Notes under the pieces: model-generated
Databases searched by the model: none
Told to the model about the DNA's origin: nothing
The model's input: the letters and a program-made list of their open reading frames with translations, nothing else
NCBI GenBank assembly: GCA_035553515.1
Contig: DATNDG010000173.1
Location: 1-52,595 of the forward strand
Source of the DNA: DAHUYF01 sp035553515
Lineage (GTDB): Bacteria; Pseudomonadota; Alphaproteobacteria; ATCC43930; CGMCC-115725
DNA: 52,595 nt
Direction: 5' to 3'
Part shown: positions 1-7,926 of the stretch, piece after piece
Position numbering within the stretch: position 1 is the first letter of the stretch
Layout of the letters: every line of letters begins with the position of its first letter
Made by a program: the position numbers and the translations under genes

Positions 1-72
1 AGCCAGCGTCTGCTGGCCGAGACCAATCGCATGCTCGAGAAGACCGGGCGGTGTAGCGCCGCGAGGCGGTAA
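1..72 (+). CDS. Possible C-terminal tail of a CDS cut by the window edge
   Basis: Frame 1 is open from the first base to a TAA at 70-72 and reads as a Gln/Leu/Glu-rich helical stretch ending in Lys-Thr-Gly-Arg-Cys-Ser-Ala-Ala-Arg-Arg. The composition suits the tail of a helical protein, but with only 23 residues visible no family can be named. It points toward the convergent tRNA gene. Confidence 0.3.
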   Translation, partial: SQRLLAETNRMLEKTGRCSAARR

Positions 73-94
73 GTGTCCGGTCTTGATTTTCGGA

Positions 95-170
95 TGGTGA
101 GCCCGGCGGGGCTCGAACCCGCGACCCCTTGATTAAAAGTCAAGTGCTCTACCGGCTGAGCTACGGGCTC
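95..170 (-). tRNA. tRNA-Lys (anticodon TTT)
   Basis: Read on the minus strand this is a full cloverleaf. The acceptor arm GAGCCCG pairs with CGGGCTC. The D arm carries GCTC...GAGC. The anticodon stem CTTGA/TCAAG encloses loop CTTTTAA, giving anticodon TTT (Lys). The T arm contains GGTTCGAGCC. Discriminator A (base 98) and CCA (95-97) are encoded in the DNA. No intron is seen. The gene is 76 nt including CCA and lies in a short gap, convergent with the partial CDS at the window edge. Confidence 0.97.
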
Positions 171-250
171 CTGCGTGGCCGCGGACAATAGGCGCGTCGC
201 CGGGGAGGGTCAATCGTAAGACCGGCTCCGAGCCCCACGCGGCAACAGAA

Positions 251-474
251 TGTTACAGGACGCCGCCCGGTGCGGCGGACACTCATCCCCAGGGTTACAC
301 GGCGCAGCGTCGCGCCGACAGTATTGCCGAGCCAAATTGAAGATCGTCCGCATCGCTCTTCATGGGAGTGCTTGGCGGCTCAAGTATCATGCCGTTGTAC
401 GGAGGGGCCGCTAATCCTCCACAAGGGTTACAAGATTTTACACAAAGTCATACGCGGTACATCGCAGGGTTACA
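251..474 (+). promoter_or_regulatory. Sigma-factor leader with repeated AGGGTTACA words
   Basis: The 371-nt gap between the tRNA and the ECF sigma gene (171-541) holds three identical 9-mers AGGGTTACA at 291-299, 424-432 and 466-474, plus a related TGTTACAGG at 251-259. The two copies nearest the gene are 42 bp apart, close to four helical turns. They may be operator or sigma-recognition elements; this is inferred from repetition only. A GAGGGAAC ribosome-binding-like sequence sits just before the ATG at 542. Nothing else gene-like is seen in the gap. Confidence 0.4.
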
Positions 475-541
475 CGCGATCCCTATCCTTGGTGCCATCG
501 AAGAAGCGCCCAAACGCGGAACAACACCGAGGGAACTACCG

Positions 542-1078
542 ATGAGCAACTTCAGTGGCCTGCTCGAGCACGAGATCCCCCGCCTGCGGCGCTATGCGCG
601 GGCGCTTACCCGCGACGCGACGCGTGCCGACGATCTCGTTCAGAGCTGCCTGGTGCGCGCGCTGGCCAAATCGCATCTGTGGCAGCCCGGCACCGATCTA
701 CGCGCCTGGCTTTTCACCATTCTGCACAATCAGCATGTGAACGACGTGCGCCGCGCGGTGCGCGAGGGCATCAATATCCCGGTCGAGGACGTGGCGCCGC
801 TGCTTACGGTGCCGTCGACGCAGGGCGCCTCGCTCCAGCTGCGTGATCTCGACCGCGCGATGACGCGGCTGCCGGAAGAGCAGCGCCAGGTCCTGCTGCT
901 GGTCGGCCTTGAGGGCATGCGCTACGAGGAAGTGGCGACGGTGCTCGATGTGCCGGTCGGCACGGTACGCTCGCGGCTGTCGCGCGGACGCGACATGCTG
1001 CGCTATCTCATGGACATGAAGGCGCGTGGCGAGGCTGGGGAAGCGCCGGCGGCCGAGCCTGCCGATGCCGCTGCCTAG
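542..1078 (+). CDS. ECF-type RNA polymerase sigma factor (sigma-70 family)
   Basis: The protein has 178 residues. Region 2 spans about residues 8-75, with the core-binding motif ...RADDLVQSCLVRA... and the DLRAWLFTILHN segment. Region 4 spans about 110-165, with LPEEQRQVLLLV, then an HTH YEEVATVLDVPVGTVRSRLSRGR. Length and two-domain layout fit ECF factors. The ATG at 542 was chosen over an in-frame upstream start at 362 because region 2 begins right after it and GAGGGAAC precedes it; the extension would read through the repeat-bearing leader. No anti-sigma gene (zinc-finger or membrane type) is adjacent, so its control is unclear. It does not have the NepR/PhyR neighbours expected of EcfG. 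Confidence 0.9.
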   Translation: MSNFSGLLEHEIPRLRRYARALTRDATRADDLVQSCLVRALAKSHLWQPGTDLRAWLFTILHNQHVNDVRRAVREGINIPVEDVAPLLTVPSTQGASLQLRDLDRAMTRLPEEQRQVLLLVGLEGMRYEEVATVLDVPVGTVRSRLSRGRDMLRYLMDMKARGEAGEAPAAEPADAAA

Positions 1079-1106
1079 GAGCCCGTGAGATTTCCCGGAC
1101 AGGGTC

Positions 1107-1988
1107 CTAGAGCGAGCGCAGCTCCGGCAGGAGCGGTGAGGGCGCGGCGGTGGGCGGCGCGAGCAGCTTGAGGGCCGACAGCGCGAAGAGATTGAGCATC
1201 GCCGCCATGGGCGGGCTGATCTCGGCCCCATCGAAGCCCAAGCTGCGCATGAAGCCGGGCCCATCCGCCGTCCCTGCCGCCGCCCCGCCGGCAGGGAGTG
1301 GCGCCGCGGAGGCGAAGCGTTGCGCCTCGTCATTGATCTTGCGCGAGAAGGAGCCGTAGACCTCGGCGACGCTGAGCTTGCGGCCGCCGGCGTCGTAGAA
1401 GACCGCCGGATTCGCCGCGGCCGCCTGCGGCAGCAGATCGGCCGCCGGCGTGGCGCCGGCGCTGCCCAGCGCCTTCAGAAAGGTGATCGCTCCGCTGGCG
1501 CCGAGGAAATGCGCCATATAGAGATCGGCATTACTGGGCGAACGGCCGAGCGCCTGTTCGAGCGATTGCTTGTTCTGCCGCGCATATTCCGCGGCGAGCG
1601 CCGAGGCAACGCGCGGATCCTTGCGCAGATCGAGAATGCGCTGGCGCGTGGCCGGATCGGCGACGCTGGCGCGGCCATTGCCATCGACCACGATCTGCTG
1701 CGCGAGCCCGCCGACGCCGTACTTGGCGCCGAAGCGCTGCACCAGGGCGAGCCAGGTGCTGTCGATGAACTGGAAGAGGCCGGTGGCGCTGCTGCCGCTC
1801 GCCGCGGCATCGGGTTGGAAGCCGCTTTCCTGCTTGGCCTGCGCCATCAGCAGGCCGAAATCGACATCGGTGGCTCGCGCCGCCTGGCGGATGCTGCTGA
1901 CGACGCCGGGAGTGGCGCCGGGCGGCAGGGGCGGCATCGAATTGCTGGGCGCGGCCATGAGGCTCCGGAAACTGTCGCGGCCCGTCAC
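1107..1988 (-). CDS. Lytic transglycosylase (SLT-type) domain protein
   Basis: The protein has 293 residues. An N-terminal Pro-rich segment is followed by a soluble-lytic-transglycosylase-like domain at about residues 28-185: AQAKQESGFQP contains the catalytic Glu (about E54), SATGLFQFIDSTW is the conserved Gly-Leu-Phe-Gln motif, and ADLYMAHFLGASGA follows. The family cleaves peptidoglycan to 1,6-anhydromuropeptides. No clear signal peptide is visible, so export is uncertain. The start is a GTG at 1988; an internal ATG at 1958 is an alternative. It ends close to the convergent sigma gene and is divergent from the type I secretion genes, so it might open the wall for that exporter. Confidence 0.85.
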   Translation of the reverse strand: MTGRDSFRSLMAAPSNSMPPLPPGATPGVVSSIRQAARATDVDFGLLMAQAKQESGFQPDAAASGSSATGLFQFIDSTWLALVQRFGAKYGVGGLAQQIVVDGNGRASVADPATRQRILDLRKDPRVASALAAEYARQNKQSLEQALGRSPSNADLYMAHFLGASGAITFLKALGSAGATPAADLLPQAAAANPAVFYDAGGRKLSVAEVYGSFSRKINDEAQRFASAAPLPAGGAAAGTADGPGFMRSLGFDGAEISPPMAAMLNLFALSALKLLAPPTAAPSPLLPELRSL

Positions 1989-2232
1989 GCTAGCGCGAAA
2001 GTGGTTAAGCGCCGGTAACCGGGGTTTGCCCGGCGAGCGCGGCTGGGTCTTCTCAACCAGTACGTCAATAATTTTATTACAGTAAAACCAAAGAGTTGGT
2101 CAGAGAAAATTAACCTTAACGCGCCAATCTCTGAAGTAATCACTGGCCCGATGTCCAATAAATGACACGGCGCAAGCACATTACCGCGGCTGGGGATTCA
2201 TTTTTGTTTTCAAGGTTCTTTTCAAGGAAGGG
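1989..2232 (+). promoter_or_regulatory. A+T-rich intergenic promoter region ahead of the secretion operon
   Basis: This 244-nt divergent gap is clearly richer in A+T than its surroundings, with runs such as AATAATTTTATTACAG and AGAAAATTAACCTTAA at about 2070-2120. It ends in the ribosome-binding-like AAGGAAGGG directly before ATGATG at 2233-2238. It most likely holds promoters for both the exporter and the transglycosylase. I cannot assign -35/-10 boxes with certainty. Confidence 0.4.
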
Positions 2233-3978
2233 ATGATGAAGCAGCACGTGAACGAGGTGCGGAAAGCGCTGCAGGCCTGCCGCGGCGCCTTCGGCATCAT
2301 CATGGGCTTCAGCCTGGCCATCAACCTGCTGACGCTCGCCTCGCCACTCTACATGATGCAGCTCTACGACCGGGTGCTGTCGAGCCGCAGTGGCGATACC
2401 CTGGTCATGCTCAGCCTGATCACACTCCTCGCCATCGCGGTGATGGCGCTCATCGAGGCGGTCCGTTCGCAGATGCTGGTCCGCATTGGCAACTGGCTCG
2501 ATGACCGCCTCGGCCCGACCGTGTTCTCGGGCGCACTCAAGGCGGCGCTGCGCGCCGATCCGGTGCGTGCGGCGCAGGGCCTTCGCGATCTCGCCACGTT
2601 GCGCGGCTTCATCACCGGACCCGCGGTGACGCCGCTGCTCGATGCGCCTTGGGCACCGATCTTCGTCATCGCGCTCTTCGTCCTGCACCCGATGCTGGGC
2701 TTCGTCGGGTTGGCCGGCGCGGTGATGCTGTTCGGCCTGGCGCTGCTCAACGAGTTCGTCACCCGCGAGCCGCTCGCCGAGGCCAACCTCGCGGCGACCC
2801 GCACGCATCAGCGCGCAGAGGCGGCGCTGCGCAATGCCGAGGTCATCCGCGCCATGGGGATGGGCGAGGGTGTGATGCGGGTATGGCGGCGCGAGAACAG
2901 CGACACGCGCGCGGCAAGCGGCATCGCCGGGACACGTGGCGCGGCGATCTATGCGGTCTCAAAGTTCTCGCGGCTTCTGGTGCAGACCGGCATTCTCGGT
3001 GCCGGCGCATGGCTGGTGATCGAGCACGAGGCGACGCCGGGCGCGATGTTTGCCAGCACCTTCCTGCTCGGCCGTGCGCTGGTGCCGGTCGAAGGCGCGA
3101 TCGCAACCTGGAAATCGCTGGTCGCCGCGCGGCTGGCGCGCCGGCGGCTCGCCGAGCTGGTCGATTCGCTGCCGCAGGCCGAGCCCGGCATGACGCTGCC
3201 GCGTCCGCAGGGCGAGCTCGTGGTCGACCGGCTGACCTTCGTGCCGCCGGGCGCGGACGAGGCGACGCTGCGCGGCGTCTCCTTCGATCTCGCGCCGGGC
3301 GAGGTGCTGGGCGTGATCGGTCCTTCGGCGGCCGGCAAGTCGACATTGGCCCGCCTCATCGCCGGCACCTGGGCGCCGACCGCCGGCAAGGTCCGGCTCG
3401 ACGGTGCCGAGATCGCCGTATGGCACGATTCCCGCGGGTCGCACCACATCGGCTATCTGCCGCAGGATATCGAGCTCTTCGCCGGCAGCGTGCGCGACAA
3501 CATCGCACGGCTCAGCGACGGCACGCCGGGGGCGATCATCGAGGCGGCAAGCCTCGTCGGGCTGCACGAGGTGATTATGCGGCTGCCACGCGGCTATGAC
3601 AGCGAGATCGGCGATTCCGGACTCCGGCTTTCGGGCGGTCAGCGCCAGCGCATCGGCCTTGCCCGCGCGGTGTTCGGCCGGCCGCGGCTCGTGGTTCTGG
3701 ACGAGCCCAATGCGAGCCTCGACCACGAGGGCGAGGAAGCCCTCCATCGCGCCATCCTCCGCCTCAAGGAGACCGGCACGACCGTGGTGATGATCGCCCA
3801 CCGCCCGAGCGTGCTCGGGCTTGCCGACAAGCTGCTGGTGCTGCGCAACGGCATGGTCGACGCCTATGGCAGCCGCGCCGAAGTCATCGCCAAGCTCAAT
3901 GTCGGCCGTCCGACGGCGGTGCCGATGCATGCGCCGCAGTCGCCGGCGCAGCATCAGCCGCAGCCGCAGCGCGCCTGA
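2233..3978 (+). CDS. Type I secretion ABC transporter (permease/ATPase, PrtD-like)
   Basis: The protein has 581 residues and a fused ABC exporter layout. A six-helix membrane domain covers about residues 20-300 and includes the PrtD-family start LASPLYMMQLYDRVL. The ATPase domain follows, with Walker A GPSAAGKST (about 363-371), ABC signature LSGGQRQR (about 466), Walker B LVVLDEPNASLD (about 486-497) and switch His in IAHRPS. This family sits in the inner membrane and exports RTX proteases, S-layer proteins or similar unfolded substrates through an adaptor and TolC. There is no N-terminal C39-like domain. The adaptor gene follows after 14 nt. The C-terminal tail is rich in Gln/Pro. No RTX substrate or TolC gene is in the window. 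Confidence 0.93.
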   Translation: MMKQHVNEVRKALQACRGAFGIIMGFSLAINLLTLASPLYMMQLYDRVLSSRSGDTLVMLSLITLLAIAVMALIEAVRSQMLVRIGNWLDDRLGPTVFSGALKAALRADPVRAAQGLRDLATLRGFITGPAVTPLLDAPWAPIFVIALFVLHPMLGFVGLAGAVMLFGLALLNEFVTREPLAEANLAATRTHQRAEAALRNAEVIRAMGMGEGVMRVWRRENSDTRAASGIAGTRGAAIYAVSKFSRLLVQTGILGAGAWLVIEHEATPGAMFASTFLLGRALVPVEGAIATWKSLVAARLARRRLAELVDSLPQAEPGMTLPRPQGELVVDRLTFVPPGADEATLRGVSFDLAPGEVLGVIGPSAAGKSTLARLIAGTWAPTAGKVRLDGAEIAVWHDSRGSHHIGYLPQDIELFAGSVRDNIARLSDGTPGAIIEAASLVGLHEVIMRLPRGYDSEIGDSGLRLSGGQRQRIGLARAVFGRPRLVVLDEPNASLDHEGEEALHRAILRLKETGTTVVMIAHRPSVLGLADKLLVLRNGMVDAYGSRAEVIAKLNVGRPTAVPMHAPQSPAQHQPQPQRA

Positions 3979-3992
3979 GGGGAGGACAGCAC

Positions 3993-5339
3993 ATGAGCAT
4001 GACCACGATCACCCTGGTTCCCGAGCATGCCCCGGTGCCGCCCACGCCGCTCGCGCGTATGCGCGAGCTGGTGCTGGCCGGCTCGGCGCTCGTCGGGATT
4101 TTCGTCATCGGCGGCGGTACCTGGGCGGCGTTCGCCCCCTTGCAGAGCGCCGCCATCGCCAGCGGCGCGGTGATGTCGAGCTCGCACCGCAAGACGGTGC
4201 AGCATCTCGAGACCGGCATCATCCGCAGCATCCTCGTTCATGACGGCGATGTGGTGAAGGCGGGGCAGACGCTGATCCGTCTCGACGACACCAAGGCGCG
4301 CACCGATCTTGCCACCGTCCAGGCCCAGCTTTGGGACGCCGAGGCGCGCGAGGCCCGGCTCTTCGCCGAGCGCGACAACACGCCCACCATCAGCTTCCCG
4401 ACGGAGCTGCTCGACGAGCGCGGCAGCAACCCGACGGTGGCCGCTACGCTCACGGGGCAGGAGAAGATCTTCGAGACGCGGCGGCAGCTTCTCGACTCCA
4501 AGACCGCCGCGATCAACGAGCGGATCAATGAGGTGCATGACGAGATCGCCGGCCATCAGGCCGAGTTGCAGGCGCTGGAGACGCGCAAAGGACTGCTGCA
4601 ACAGGAGATTTCCGGTGTGCAGCAGCTCGTCGCCCGTGGGCTGGAGCGCAAGCCTCACTTGCTGCAGCTCGAGCGCGACCTGGCGGAGATCGAGGGCCGC
4701 CACGGCGATACACTGGCGCAGATCGCGCGGGCGAAGCAGACCATCGCCGAGGCGAGCGTCGATATTCTGAGCCTGAAGAACGATTGGCAGAAGGACATCG
4801 CCGATTCGTTACGCGATACGCAGAAAAAGGTGCAGGAGTTGCAGCAGACGCAGCAGGCGGCGGCGGATGTGCTGGCGCGCACCAATGTCACTGCGCCTGA
4901 GGACGGCACGGTGACCGATCTGCGCGTCCACACTCCGGGCGGCGTGGTCAATGCGGGCGAGCCGCTGCTCGACCTGGTGCCCGACGAGGATACGCTGATC
5001 GTCGATGTCGAGGTCCGGCCGGAAGACATCGATCGCGTGCGCGAGGGTCTCCCGGCCGAGGTGAGGCTGCTGCCCTACAAGGAGCGGCGCACGCCGCCGC
5101 TCGATGCCAAGGTGACCTACGTTTCCGCCGACCGGCTTATCGACAAGGCGACGCAGCGTCCCTATTACGAGGCGAAGCTGCGCGTCGATCCGAAGGAGCT
5201 CAAGCGGCTCGGCAGCGAGGTCCGAATGGTGCCAGGCATGCCGACGGAAGCGATGATCGACACCGGCGAGACAACGGTGGCGCTCTATGCGCTGGCGCCG
5301 ATCCTGGACAGCTTCCACCGCGCCTTCGGCGAGAAGTAG
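3993..5339 (+). CDS. HlyD/PrtE-family periplasmic adaptor of type I secretion
   Basis: The protein has 448 residues. A single N-terminal membrane anchor lies at about residues 24-46, followed by a biotinyl-lipoyl-like half-motif (GDVVKAGQTLIRLDDTKA), a long coiled-coil hairpin of about residues 95-300 rich in Glu/Gln/Leu/Arg, the second lipoyl half (VTAPEDGTVTDLRVHTPGGVV) and a C-terminal beta-barrel region ending in the family-typical GMPTEAMIDTGE segment. It bridges the ABC transporter and an outer-membrane TolC-like channel. GGGGAGGA precedes the ATG, and the gene is cotranscribed with the ABC gene. The residual question is the substrate. Confidence 0.93.
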   Translation: MSMTTITLVPEHAPVPPTPLARMRELVLAGSALVGIFVIGGGTWAAFAPLQSAAIASGAVMSSSHRKTVQHLETGIIRSILVHDGDVVKAGQTLIRLDDTKARTDLATVQAQLWDAEAREARLFAERDNTPTISFPTELLDERGSNPTVAATLTGQEKIFETRRQLLDSKTAAINERINEVHDEIAGHQAELQALETRKGLLQQEISGVQQLVARGLERKPHLLQLERDLAEIEGRHGDTLAQIARAKQTIAEASVDILSLKNDWQKDIADSLRDTQKKVQELQQTQQAAADVLARTNVTAPEDGTVTDLRVHTPGGVVNAGEPLLDLVPDEDTLIVDVEVRPEDIDRVREGLPAEVRLLPYKERRTPPLDAKVTYVSADRLIDKATQRPYYEAKLRVDPKELKRLGSEVRMVPGMPTEAMIDTGETTVALYALAPILDSFHRAFGEK

Positions 5340-5425
5340 GCGAGGCGTGCGGCGGCTCGAGCGGCCGCCGCCCGACTTTATGAAGCCGCGCTGCTCGCCG
5401 GCGGCCAGCAGGAGAGTGATCTTCG

Positions 5426-6163
5426 ATGAGAGGTTGGCTTGCATGGGGCGGCGTGGCGCTGGTGCTGCTCTTCGGCACTGGTGCGGCCGCGCTTGCGGTG
5501 CAGCCTCTATCGCCGCAGCAGGTCTTGAAGGCCTTCGAGGATCGCGTCTTCGTGGCCTTGCCGGGCAGCTCGGAGAAGATGGTGCTGAAATGGCAGCGAC
5601 CGGTCCGTTTCGGGCTGGTCAGCCGCGAGGGGGTGAGCTCCGCGCTCTACGCTCGGACGCTGGGTGACATCGAAGCGATCCGCCAGGTGACGGGCAAGGA
5701 TTTCCTCGTCTCCAGCGACAAGATCAATTTCTTGGTCCTGTTCTCACGCGATACCGACGCGGACGTGAAGGCCTATGGCCGGGAGATCGCACCGTTCTTC
5801 TCCGATGGCATCGACTATCACGGCTTCTTCCAGAGCTACGAGCGGGAGGGGCTTACCTGCGCCGGCAAGATGCTGCTGTCGCCCACGCACGAGATCATTG
5901 CCTATCTGCTCTTCGTCTCGGTGCCGGGCGAGCGCGGTCCGGCGGCCGTCGATTACTGTATCGCGCGCAACCTGCTGCGCGGCATGGGCGTCATCGCCGA
6001 GCCTTCGGCGGGCACGGGCGCGGCTCTGGGCAGGCCGGGCGGCGCAGCCTTCACGCCGCTCGACCAAGAGGTGTTGCGGATTCTCTATAGCACCCTCATC
6101 AAGAGCGGCGAGCCGGAGAAGACCGCGGCGCGGACCGTGCAGCGGCTCGCCGCAGGGTCCTAG
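5426..6163 (+). CDS. Exported protein, DUF2927-like
   Basis: The protein has 245 residues. The N-terminus has a hydrophobic signal segment (WLAWGGVALVLLFGTGAAALA, cleavage about residue 24). The rest is a soluble domain with two Cys (in LTCAGKM and DYCIARN) and a C-terminal EVLRILYSTLIKSGEPEKTAA motif. That pattern fits my recollection of DUF2927 proteins, where ...L..LYdp.lk.Gm... ends the domain; the assignment is from memory. The gene follows the type I secretion pair by 86 nt and could be part of that operon. Its stop codon shares the CTAG with the convergent methyltransferase-like gene, a 4-bp tail overlap. Confidence 0.7.
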   Translation: MRGWLAWGGVALVLLFGTGAAALAVQPLSPQQVLKAFEDRVFVALPGSSEKMVLKWQRPVRFGLVSREGVSSALYARTLGDIEAIRQVTGKDFLVSSDKINFLVLFSRDTDADVKAYGREIAPFFSDGIDYHGFFQSYEREGLTCAGKMLLSPTHEIIAYLLFVSVPGERGPAAVDYCIARNLLRGMGVIAEPSAGTGAALGRPGGAAFTPLDQEVLRILYSTLIKSGEPEKTAARTVQRLAAGS

Positions 6164-6672
6164 TTGGCGAGACCAGGCCGGCGGCGCCGCGCGAGCGCAC
6201 GCTCCTCGATGCGGATGCGCCAGGCGAGCAGCCCGGCATTGAGCACCGAGAAGAGGAGGGCGATGCGCCAGGCGCCGAACACCAGCGGCAGCACTGCGAT
6301 CTCGGCGGCGACCACGGCGTAGTTCGGATGGTTCAGCCATCGGTAGGGTCCGCGACGGATCAGCGGCGCGCCGGGCAGCGTGATGACGCGCGTCGTCCAC
6401 CAGGGGCCGAGGCTCAAGATCACCCAGAGCCGCGCCGCCTGCAGCGCGGCGAAGACGGCAAGCCACGGCCACGCGATGGCCGCGTCGCGCGGCACGGCGA
6501 TGAAGAGCGCCGCGAGCCAGCACGCGTGCAGCAGCACGAACAGCGGATAATGCCCGCCACCCTGCTCCATGGCACCGCGACGCAGCAGCGCCTGTGTATT
6601 GCGCCGGGCGTGGATGAGCTCGGCGAGCCGCAGCAGTACCACCAGCGCCAGGATGAGACGCGCTGCGCTCAC
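6160..6672 (-). CDS. Isoprenylcysteine carboxyl methyltransferase (ICMT)-like membrane protein
   Basis: The protein has 170 residues and about four hydrophobic segments. It carries the family signature RRGPYRWLNHPNYAVVAAE (the Arg-His-Pro-Asn-Tyr-type SAM-binding region) and a C-terminal RIRIEERAL. ICMT-like genes next to bacterial type III polyketide synthases (Bacillus bpsB/ypbQ, Streptomyces srsB) O-methylate the alkylpyrone or alkylresorcinol product, and this gene probably does the same. Its GTG start overlaps the stop of the upstream PKS gene as GTGA (6669-6672), so the two are translationally coupled. Confidence 0.85.
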   Translation of the reverse strand: MSAARLILALVVLLRLAELIHARRNTQALLRRGAMEQGGGHYPLFVLLHACWLAALFIAVPRDAAIAWPWLAVFAALQAARLWVILSLGPWWTTRVITLPGAPLIRRGPYRWLNHPNYAVVAAEIAVLPLVFGAWRIALLFSVLNAGLLAWRIRIEERALARRRRPGLAN

Positions 6673-7718
6673 GCCGCCTCGAGCAGCTGGAACCCGGCGG
6701 TAAATCCCGGACCGAGCGACGTCACCATCATTCTGCCGCGCCTGCCGGACCGCAGCACCCGCTCCAGCACGAAGAGCACGGTGGCGGCCGACATGTTGCC
6801 GTAGTCGCGCAGCACGCCGCGGCCGTCGACGAGCCCGCCGGCCGGCAGGTCGAACGCCTCCTCGAGCGCGCTCAGCACCTTTGCACCTCCGGGGTGGCAG
6901 ACGAAATGTGCGATGTCGCGCAGCGCGAGACCGTTGCGTGCGAGGAATTCGCCGGCGATCTGGCGCAGATCGCGGCGGACGAGGCCCGGGATGTCGCGCG
7001 AGAACACCGCCTTGAGCCCGTCCTCGGCGACATCCCAGCCCATGATGTCGAGCGAATGCGGCCAGGTGTATTCGCCGCCCATGCCGAGGGCCGGCCCATC
7101 GCCTGCCGACGATACGATTGCGGCGGCGGCGCCATCGCCGAAGAGCGCGGTGGCGACGATGTTGCTCTTCGATACGTCGCTCTTCCGGAAGGAGAGCGCG
7201 CAGAGCTCGACGACCAGCAGCAATATCCGCGACCGCGGCGCGGCGCGGGCAAGATCGGCGGCGCGGGCGAGCCCGAGCACGCCGCCGGCGCAGCCGAGCC
7301 CGAACAGCGGCAGCCGCTTCACGTCCGGACGCAGTCCGAGCCTTCCAATGAGCAGCGCGTCGAGGCTGGGCGTTGCGACGCCGGTGGTCGAGACGGCGAT
7401 CACCGCATCGATCTCCTGCGGTCGAAGCTGCGCAAGCCGCAACGCGTCCCCTGCCGCCGCTTCGAGCAGACGCACCGCATGCTCCAGGTAGAGCGCGTTC
7501 CGCTCGGCCCAGCCATGCGGCGCCTCGTACCAGTCGATCGGCACGCAGGAATAGCGCCGCTCGATGCCGGCATGTTCGAAGACCGGCATGAGCCGGCCGA
7601 GCTCGGCCTGCGCGCCATTGGCAAAGAGCTTGCGCGCCCGCTCGGCCACTTCGGCCTGGCCCAGCGCGAAAGACGGCACGGCAGTGGCGAGAGAGAGCAG
7701 GCGGGGGGCGAGGGTCAC
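6669..7718 (-). CDS. Type III polyketide synthase (chalcone synthase family)
   Basis: The protein has 349 residues, the normal length for the family. The catalytic triad is visible: Cys143 in FGLGCAGGVLG, His275 in HFVCHPGGAK and Asn308 in RDYGNMSAATVLFVLE; the C-terminal SLGPGFTAG is also conserved. Bacterial enzymes of this type extend fatty acyl-CoA starters with malonyl-CoA to give alkylpyrones or alkylresorcinols, which act as membrane or cyst lipids. The coupled ICMT-like gene supports a methylated lipid product. The start is the GTG at 7718. The enzyme is cytosolic. The exact product cannot be read from sequence. Confidence 0.93.
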   Translation of the reverse strand: MTLAPRLLSLATAVPSFALGQAEVAERARKLFANGAQAELGRLMPVFEHAGIERRYSCVPIDWYEAPHGWAERNALYLEHAVRLLEAAAGDALRLAQLRPQEIDAVIAVSTTGVATPSLDALLIGRLGLRPDVKRLPLFGLGCAGGVLGLARAADLARAAPRSRILLLVVELCALSFRKSDVSKSNIVATALFGDGAAAAIVSSAGDGPALGMGGEYTWPHSLDIMGWDVAEDGLKAVFSRDIPGLVRRDLRQIAGEFLARNGLALRDIAHFVCHPGGAKVLSALEEAFDLPAGGLVDGRGVLRDYGNMSAATVLFVLERVLRSGRRGRMMVTSLGPGFTAGFQLLEAA

Positions 7719-7877
7719 TGGCGAAGGGCTCCGTGCGTCGCTAGAGTGCGTCCCATAAACAGCAGCCCGCTAACATCCGTTCGCCATACTGCCGGAGAAT
7801 CGATGAACCAGGGGTTCACATCCCCGCGATTTTCGCATAGAAGCCCCGTTTCTGCGCAATCGATGCGCGAGACGACG

Positions 7878-7903
7878 GGAACGCGGCTTCTCGACACACC
7901 GTT
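7878..7903 (+). promoter_or_regulatory. Candidate EcfG-type (general stress) promoter, GGAAC-N17-CGTT
   Basis: GGAAC at 7878-7882 is followed after exactly 17 nt by CGTT at 7900-7903. This matches the consensus I recall for alphaproteobacterial EcfG promoters (GGAAC-N16/17-cGTT). A start site about 7 nt downstream would lie just before the GAGGGG ribosome-binding site of the DUF502 gene at 7927. The fit is by eye; one match of nine fixed bases can occur by chance. Confidence 0.35.
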
Positions 7904-7926
7904 CGCGCGCGGCTGAGGGGCACCAT

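Noticed and set aside
362..541. 60-residue N-terminal extension of the ECF sigma factor
   Set aside because: It translates the repeat-bearing leader; region 2 starts after the ATG at 542, which has its own ribosome-binding site.
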